From: Salticus scenicus
Lineage: Eukaryota > Arthropoda > Arachnida > Araneae > Salticidae
Direction of reading: 5' to 3'
Length of the DNA: 64,000 nucleotides
NCBI GenBank assembly: GCA_963930645.1
Contig: OZ005649.1
Location: 76,119,626-76,183,625, forward strand
How positions within the stretch are numbered: position 1 is the first letter of the stretch; the number at the start of each line of letters is the position of its first letter. Shown here piece by piece: positions 57,949-64,000 of this stretch. The notes under the pieces are model-generated. The model worked only from the letters and a program-made list of their open reading frames with translations, made no database searches and was not told the origin of the DNA. The position numbers and the translations under genes were made by a program.

Positions 57949-60900
57949 CTATTATAAATATAATTTAATTAATAATCATGATTATTTTAACAAAGAATTA
58001 GAAAATTATAATTTATTAGAACATTAGAATTTCAATTATGACTAGTTTGGTTTAACATACAATTAATTACGTAAAAAAAACTCAAAAGAAGAATTTACAA
58101 GAATTTTCCTTTAAAATTGTTATAATTATTGTTATCAATTAATATTTTCAGAGTTAAGTAAGTATGAAAAATGTAAATGCAAAATCTCATTTTATATTAT
58201 TTTTTATTATAAATTTAATCAATAATTTTATATGCACTGAAGGACTGGAACTCATAAATTTAAAAAAAAATAATAATAATTTTCCGCAATTTTCAATATT
58301 TTTTAACAAAAAATCCAATAGATGATTAACAAAATATATTTAAAGGGGACTAATGTACCTCAAGGGACTAATGTGAAAGTTGTACCTCACTGGACTAATG
58401 CGCAAGCTGCACCAAACAAACTATTTCTTTCAACGATAATGCCTACTAACACTGAACGATAGGTCTAATATATCGTATTTATCGTAATATAACTCAATAC
58501 TTATTTCGCTTCCTTCTTCGACTCGTTTTAATACGTATTTTTTATATGCATGAGCAGCCCCCGAAAAACAAAAACATTAAATTAATTTTTTTACTTATTT
58601 TTATTTCATATTATTTCACGTGCACTTTTTATTTCCTAATTCAAAATTATTAAAAAAAACTTTTTCGATATCGCTTGTAATGATACTGATTATTATTAAT
58701 TTTCTTTTCTTTTTCTTTCAATATTAATAATAATAAAAATAAGATTTTGATGAAATTCTGGCAAAAGCAGAATTTAGTTTAGGACGGAGGACTATTAGTT
58801 TTTTTTTTTTTTCTTTTTCCAAATTATAACATCGCTTTCAAATTATTCAGTTATATTTGCGATAAATTTTAGATTTCGACAAATGTCCAACTATCGAAAT
58901 CGACAACGCAAAAATGCCAGATTGAGACTAATAGGCCTTCAGTCCTAAAAAAAATTATGCAAACACCATAAAATACAAAAAAAAAAAAAAAGGTCAAAAT
59001 AACAGACCCCATTCGTATACATACACGCAAAATAATAATAATCACAAATGCAATACCAAAGTGGTATTCATGTCTACTTTTTGGCCTGATGACAGATTAT
59101 GCTTTTGTTTTGCCGCAATTACACAATTTAGGGTGTTTAATTAACAAGTTTTTTACTTATCATAAGTTGAAAGAATTTTCAATTAGATAATAAAGCATTT
59201 TTAAACTTATTTATTATCATCATCAAATTTGCCTTTCCTTTTCCTAAAGTACCGGAAATGTCATATTTTTAAAGTCAATATTGATTGGCATTAAAAATTC
59301 AAAAAATTTTAAACTATACCATCAAGATTATTTTATTTATTTATTTATTTTTATTTTATTTTATTTACTTTTTTTTTTTTTGGGGGGGGGGACAAATTTT
59401 GTTCACTATCAAATGTTTTTTTTATTTGTTAAGGCTAGGAAATAGGACAGACTGACAGGCAATTTAAACTTATTTTAACTCATGGATTATAAAAATATAC
59501 AATAAATTTCATTAAGTACACTGTTATCCAAAAACCAAAAAACAACATAATGAAACATACTCCAATGAATCTGACAAGAGCATCACAGGGGAAAAGTGCA
59601 GTCAAACTCTGACTTCCAGAAATCTACAGAAAAGTAAATTTTTAGATAGTTATAATTAAAAGAAAGCAATTTATTAACCACATCAGCACTGTCACATTAA
59701 ATATATGTAATTTTTGTGCTTGTCAGAATTTCAATATAAACAATACCTTTCTTTTCTTCCTGAATCCAGTAATTGGCAGCAAATCAGCCAACATCAATAA
59801 AGCACCAAAGTTTTCTAGTATAATAAAAAATAAAATAAAGTTACATATATGAAGTCATAAAATACAACAGAACTCTGAAAATCTTTTTAATTTTGCAGCA
59901 TTTATTTATTTATTTTCTCCCTTGTGTAGACAGAGTTGCCTCTCAAAGTTTTAGGTTGGATTTTAGTGTTTACATTTTACATTCAGATGGTGTTTTGCAT
60001 TGGTTTGAATGATCAAATTTTCCTGAACTTTCTTTCATGATTAATTTTAATTTTTGCAAACTGGTATTGTTACATATATGTTTTTTCTTTTTCATTTAAG
60101 TATTTAATTTTCAGCTATTTATTTTTTTTTAAACAGGGGGAGTTAAGGGAGAGGGGAAAAAAAGTGAAGTTAACCTGTTAAATCACAATGAAAAATTGTT
60201 GTACATGCAATAAAAAGGTGTAAATTTATGATGTGGACAGTTTAATTTGAAATGCCATAAACACAGAATAAAGCTAGGAAATGAACTTTTTTTTTTTCTC
60301 TCAACATTAACATTGAAATCAATGGAGTAAAATTAGCACATTTATGGAAATGTTTCATAAAAGATTTTTTGTTTAGCAAAGAATTTGGAAGGAGAAAGAG
60401 GAAAAATAATAAGCAGAATTCTACCAAAAATAGTTAAAATTTGGCTATTTTCTAAAACTAGAATTTGGCAACATCTTTAAATTTAAAGAAAAGGTTCCAC
60501 TGTATGAAACTTATTTTATTATTATCTGAAACTAGCAGGCTTTTCTTATTACTATATCTAAATGAATTAAAAAAAAAAAAAACAGAAAGAAAAAGGAAAA
60601 AAGAAAAGAAAAAAATCCCCATTTTTTATATCTTTGTATAAATAAAAACTACTTAATAATAATCCATTGACAGTGTGCAAAAACTCTCTGTAAGTCCCGG
60701 CTTGCTAATAGCAGCATTTTTCTTAATTTCTTCGACCTATGCCTGAAGTAGCACTTTCATATTGAAATATTTATATTTAAATAACATAAGTTCGTAAAAT
60801 ATACATATATGGTTACCATTGGCAACCAATATATTTTTAACTAGCAACTATGTTTTCACTTTTTTTAAAAAAATACTTTGATGAAAAAAATTGGTTTTAA

Positions 60901-62636
60901 AATCGAGCTCCCATTCTATTTCTGATGTAAGCTTAACCTGCATAGTTTCAATTCTCGCTTCTTTTCCCACATTTTGAGATGTGTTGAATCAACACAACAC
61001 TAAGGAATTTATACTACTTTTATCTTCACAACTCGGTATCGAATAAATGCACCGTTTCAGAAAATTTGTTGTTGTCTCCTATTCAGACATGATTTGTGAC
61101 GCGGTGCTGAATCGTTTTGCCACTGGAATGATGTATCAGTTTAGTGAAAATAATAAAACCTGTTAGATGGTATTAAACTTTAAGAGATGTTTCTTGATGT
61201 ATCACTCAGTCATAATAAATGTTTGGCTTTTATACATAGAATTTTATTTTTTATATTCAAGTAAATTATTAAAAAAAAAAAAAAAAAAAAAAAATGGTGG
61301 AGAGGGAGTGTGTATATTTTTCACAGACTATGTGAAATTTTTGGATGGCAACTAGTTTATTCAAATTTCTGCATATGAACAACACTATATGTTCTACATA
61401 GATATATATATAGTATTTATTGCCCCATTATTTTCTATATTTTATGTGATAATGTGATGTATCCTGTTGACCAAATTATGAAGGTGTATCATTAAAAAAA
61501 GAAAGAAAGTTTATAATCAAAAAAGTATTTTATAATTGCATAAGCTTTCAATTATCACCTTAAATTTGCTTATTGTACAGCATTTATTACAAATAATCTG
61601 ATCATCTGCAATGATTAAGAAAATGTAAAAATAATTTGCATTTCCTTACCATCTACAACAACAGATAGCCTTTCAAAAACATCCAGTCTATTTTGCCGCG
61701 TGTATTTTAGTATCCGTGGGGCATACTGTACAGGAAAAACAGCAAGTAAATCTCTTGCAGCCGGATGAATCAGTTTAAATTCTGCATCAATCTGTTACAA
61801 GAAATAATGTTCATTAATACGATAATGGTATGACTTATTTGATTTCAAAATATTTAACCAAATAAGTAGTGAAGACCATAAAAGTACATAAGTTTTTTTT
61901 TTTTTTTTTTAGGAAAAACTTTAAAAGGGAGGGGGGGGGATTACATACCAATATGCCTCCAAAATCTTTAAATCTTGGATATTTCTTCAATATTTGCGTA
62001 ATTGAGGGATTTTCTTTGCGAATAAAATTTCGCCGGACACTGTATGTCTCTTTCATAGTTTCCAGTATTTCAGATTTATGTATGCTTGTTGGCGATACAT
62101 ATTGCAACCAAGTAATCTAAGAAAGAAATAAGTGCATATTTTCAATTATGAGAAATGGAAAGCTTATAATGCTGATTCTAGCAAATAGTATACCTTACTA
62201 CAATAAAGATACCGAAACTGATGTATATAAAGTAAACGTTTTTTACTTACTTTTGCAGCTAAAGAAACGTCATCATCCTCAAATGACAAATCTTCCTCTT
62301 CATTTATTTCTAATCGTGCACCAGCCCTTTTGCGATTTTTTTTTTTTTCGATGGGGAAAGTTTCACACGGAGTGTTTTTAGTCTCCACTCTATTAAACCA
62401 CTCCTGCTGGTACGATCAAAGAAGTGTTCCTGAAAAAATGAAAAAAAAAAAAATAATAATAAAAATAAATAAATTGCTTTTAATTATAATTAACTGAAAT
62501 GTCCAACATGCTATTCCAATTATATATATATATTTTACTTACATAGCCTTCAACTTTTTCACGTGAGGATTTTAACACTGGAAAAGCTTTTACAATTGCT
62601 TTAGCAAGATTTTCTTTTTGAAGTGAGGTTGGATAA
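57643..62636 (-). CDS. SAMD3-like protein gene, 3' part (seven exons, N-terminus missing)
   Basis: Seven exons on the minus strand join in consistent phase: 62636-62543, 62429-62251, 62116-61949, 61791-61650, 59814-59747, 59623-59561 and 57948-57643 (TAA stop). Each internal boundary has an AG acceptor and a GT donor (GTAAGT, GTAAGT, GTATGT, GTAAGG, GTATTG, GTATGT). The product is about 340 residues of C-terminal protein. Conserved-looking blocks include AKAIVKAFPVLK, GYEHFFDRTSRSGLIEWRLK, ILKKYPRFKDFGG, IHPAARDLL and YKSHYVFN. From memory, these match the proteins annotated in arthropods and fish as 'sterile alpha motif domain-containing protein 3-like', whose biochemical role is unknown. 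The first exon seen starts in mid-codon, so upstream exons are missing; I found none up to 64000. One exon has a one-base frame problem in an A13 run. Alternatives are a recent pseudogene or a member of a multicopy, transposon-associated family. Confidence 0.8.
58751..58950 (-). mobile_element. Short inverted-repeat element (copy 2 of family at 36.6 kb)
   Basis: The ends are imperfect inverted repeats (TTTAGGACGGAGGACTATT and TTTAGGACTGAAGGCCTATT). One end is extended by a small hairpin, AAATTCTG-CTTTTGC-CAGAATTT (read on the minus strand). The same arrangement occurs in opposite orientation at about 36588-36770. It lies inside an intron of the SAMD3-like gene and has no coding capacity. Confidence 0.55.
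59561..59623 (-). CDS. SAMD3-like gene, exon 6
   Basis: This 63-nt exon (21 codons, phase 0) has acceptor TTTTCTGTAG and donor GTATGT. It reads ISGSQSLTALFPCDALVRFIG. The region corresponds to the segment just before the C-terminal block in SAMD3-like proteins. It is short, so the call rests on matching phase, splice sites and position between two stronger exons. Confidence 0.68.
59747..59814 (-). CDS. SAMD3-like gene, exon 5
   Basis: This short 68-nt exon has acceptor ATACTAG and donor GTATTG. With the leftover G of exon 4 it reads ENFGALLMLADLLP, then ITGFRKKRK. The phase fits both neighbours. The intron before it (59815-61649, about 1.8 kb) contains simple repeats and a Helitron 3'-end fragment near 60532. 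Confidence 0.72.
60532..60640 (-). mobile_element. Helitron 3'-end remnant
   Basis: The sequence ACTAGCAGGCTTTTCTTATT followed by ACTATATCTAAATG matches the terminal block of the other Helitron 3' ends in this window, read on the minus strand (CTAG then T). It is degenerate and followed by A-rich sequence. It sits in the intron between exons 4 and 5 of the SAMD3-like gene. Confidence 0.4.
61650..61791 (-). CDS. SAMD3-like gene, exon 4
   Basis: This 142-nt exon has acceptor TTGTAACAG and donor GTAAGG. It encodes 47 codons plus one base: IDAEFKLIHPAARDLLAVFP, then VQYAPRILKYTRQNRLDV to SVVVD. The 'FkLihP.A...L...fp' motif follows the G of exon 3, as in SAMD3-like proteins I remember. It joins exon 5 in phase 1. 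Confidence 0.82.
61949..62116 (-). CDS. SAMD3-like gene, exon 3
   Basis: This 168-nt exon encodes 56 codons in phase 0. The acceptor is TTTCTTAG and the donor is GTATGT. It reads ITWLQYVSPTSIHKSEI to FKDFGGIL and contains the family-like segment SITQILKKYPRFKDFGG ('I..i...yPrl.d..G'). The intron immediately downstream begins with a C-rich run (GGGGGGGG on the plus strand at about 61931-61939). Confidence 0.82.
62251..62429 (-). CDS. SAMD3-like gene, exon 2, with frame break in an A13 run
   Basis: The acceptor is TTTTTTCAG and the donor is GTAAGT. The exon is 179 nt long, but exon 1 ends in phase 0 and exon 3 starts in phase 0, so 177 or 180 is expected. The first part reads EHFFDRTSRSGLIEWRLK and continues to LSPSKKK. 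After a 13-base A run (about 62338-62350 on the plus strand) a different frame reads NRKRAGARLEINEEEDLSF to SLAAK. A single-base indel in the A run explains this: either an assembly or read error, or a real frameshift. The acidic EEEDLSFEDDDD-like tail follows a basic cluster. Confidence 0.75.
62543..62636 (-). CDS. SAMD3-like gene, exon 1 of those visible
   Basis: This 94-nt exon has acceptor ATAG at 62640-62637 and donor GTAAGT at 62542-62537. It supplies one leftover base and 31 codons beginning YPTSLQKENLAKAIVKAF and ending EKVEGY. The block resembles the 'YPs..e...lAkalv..FP.L' segment of SAMD3-like proteins as I remember it. It needs two bases from an upstream exon that I did not find; the nearest upstream sequence is AT-rich intron-like DNA. 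Confidence 0.8.
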
Positions 62637-63019
62637 CTATTATAAACAAATGAATAAAAATTAAAATATAGAAACAGAGAGAAAAAATATTTTAAAATTT
62701 CCATACCAACATGAATTGAAAACTTCTGTCTTTGTACATGGTGTAAAGAAATATGTGTTATATAAAACAAATTTAATTCTATTTTGAACCATCTCTAGTT
62801 TTGTGCCAAAATATAACATACAAAATGCATCCCAATGAAACTTCTTTTTTTTTTTTTTTTTTTTTTGTTAATAAATTTATTACAATAAAGCAGGGCACAA
62901 AGCTCGCCAGCGGCAAGTATGAAAATTTGGTCTAAATGTAAATAGTATTCTTACAGTATACAATGTTACCAAAAAAAAAAAAAGAATTATCAATTTAAAA
63001 ACGTAAAATCATGCTAATC

Positions 63020-63170
63020 TTAGGTAAGGTGACCAGACTTCCTCTTTTTAAGAGGACAGTCTGCTTTTTCAAAGCTCTGCCCTCTTAAAAAAAAAAATTA
63101 TAGGACTAAATATGACTTTTTATGTTTTTCGTCCTCTGTCCTCTTTTTCAAATGAAAAGTATTTAATCCT
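63020..63170. repeat. CCTCTTTTT-rich repeat fragment
   Basis: The phrase GGTGACCAGACTTCCTC is followed by alternating short CCTCTTTTT and AGAGGACAG units. It looks like a dispersed repeat fragment, but I cannot assign the family. It lies upstream (5') of the first visible exon of the SAMD3-like gene. Confidence 0.35.
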
Positions 63171-63411
63171 TAATTTACAAAATTTTGCAAAACTGAGAAG
63201 CTCAATTGGCTGTTGACTGTATCGAATGTTGAAACTAACTTTTTTCTGCGATAGGTTCGCAAAAAAAACAACTTTCTAATAAACTTGCCAAAGCATACTA
63301 TGGTTTACGTCTATTCAGATTCTTCGAATCACAAAAAAATAAAAGTATTCCCTACATTTGTACGATTCTTTGATCCAGAACAAGGAATCGCTATTGAAAT
63401 TATCATGAAAT

Positions 63412-63680
63412 CATAAGAAGGTGGTGCTCAGCGGCTTAATGAGTGTTCTCACTTTTGCATGAATAATATTCCTCATAAAAATAGGCTCCTTGGAGCTGGT
63501 ATATGTGAGGGTTGGGTTCGATACCCGGTTGCACTCGTTGGCTTAGCTGTCTTTTCTGTGGTTTTTCTCTGAAACTAGTGTAAATATGGACTAGGACCTC
63601 TTAGAAATCTTCCACAGAAGACTCTCCTACTCAGGCCTAGTGCAGACAATTTTGCCACTATGATAACACTATAACCACCT
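63412..63680 (+). mobile_element. tRNA-derived SINE
   Basis: A tRNA-like head contains a strong B box (GGGTTCGATACCC at about 63513) and a weaker A-box-like stretch (GTGGTGCTCAGCGGCTTAAT). The body then reads GTGGTTTTTCTCTGAAACTA...TGTAAATATGG...CTAGGACC...TCTTCCACAGAAG. The body resembles SINE bodies I remember from spiders, which is the main hint for the taxon. It contains no gene. Confidence 0.6.
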
Positions 63681-64000
63681 CACAAAAATATGCAAAAGAT
63701 AGTTGAATTCATTTTATGTCCTGCTGGCAAAAACACTCCCACAAAGCGACTGTTTTCTTCAATGAACAAAATGTAGACGTGTGAAAAAAATCTCCTCTAT
63801 ATGCCTACTTTAAAAACTTATTAGTAAGACTAGGTGGTCTGATACCGAATGTACTATCTAACTAACTACAAGGACTAATTTAGGTTATACTTGTGAGAAC
63901 TTTTATAAAAGGTTGATAAAGAATGACTGTTTGCTAAAACAAATCATTTCATCTGCCGAATGTTAATTTTATTTTTTCATTTGCCAATTTTATTTTTTAT

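Overview
This window is strongly AT-rich animal DNA. It has long A/T homopolymers and (TA)n tracts, GT-AG introns, tRNA-derived SINEs and many remains of Helitron, Tc1/mariner, piggyBac-like and hAT-like transposons. No prokaryotic or viral gene organisation is visible. SINE body sequences (about 63.4-63.7 kb and 21.4-21.8 kb) and the transposon mix resemble what I remember from arthropods, most likely a chelicerate such as a spider. That placement is an impression, not a proof.

About 0-51 kb is gene-poor repeat territory. It holds a degenerate piggyBac-like element (2.5-3.5 kb), an inverted repeat/SINE cluster (4-6.6 kb), a foldback element (7.1 kb), a possible solo LTR (7.4-7.9 kb) and a deleted mariner (11.4-12.0 kb). 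Two composite Helitron copies in opposite orientation (12.1-14.9 and 22.0-23.9 kb) flank a 2.8 kb satellite-like array built on CAAGTGG (16.7-19.5 kb). Further on are a reverse-transcriptase fragment (27.3-27.7 kb), two ~1 kb non-autonomous Helitrons (34.0-35.0 and 36.05-37.25 kb) and a broken Tc1-like transposase (38.1-39.3 kb). A third Helitron copy (42.7-44.3 kb) precedes a family of repeats with GC-rich hairpins (44.3-50.1 kb), which is interrupted by a 991 bp hAT-like element with perfect 41 bp ends (46.24-47.23 kb).

About 51.9-62.7 kb is the only convincing genic part, all on the minus strand. Seven exons (62636 down to 57643) join in phase with good splice sites. They give the C-terminal ~340 residues of a protein of the family usually annotated as sterile alpha motif domain-containing protein 3-like (SAMD3-like). 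The 5' exons lie beyond the right edge or were not found. One exon has a frame break in an A13 run. Downstream on the same strand is the most unusual feature: four head-to-tail, nearly identical 716/717 bp units (51955-54819). Each holds one 334-nt exon with a clean acceptor, a candidate donor and an intact 111-codon frame, and each intervening intron holds a perfect 15-bp stem-loop. Because 334 is not a multiple of 3, two copies cannot be joined in frame. This suggests either one-of-four exon choice or a very recent (possibly assembly-level) amplification. The rest of that gene was not found.

Long stretches (8.5-11.4, 19.5-21.4, 24.0-26.3, 27.7-33.3 and 50.5-51.9 kb) show nothing I can name.
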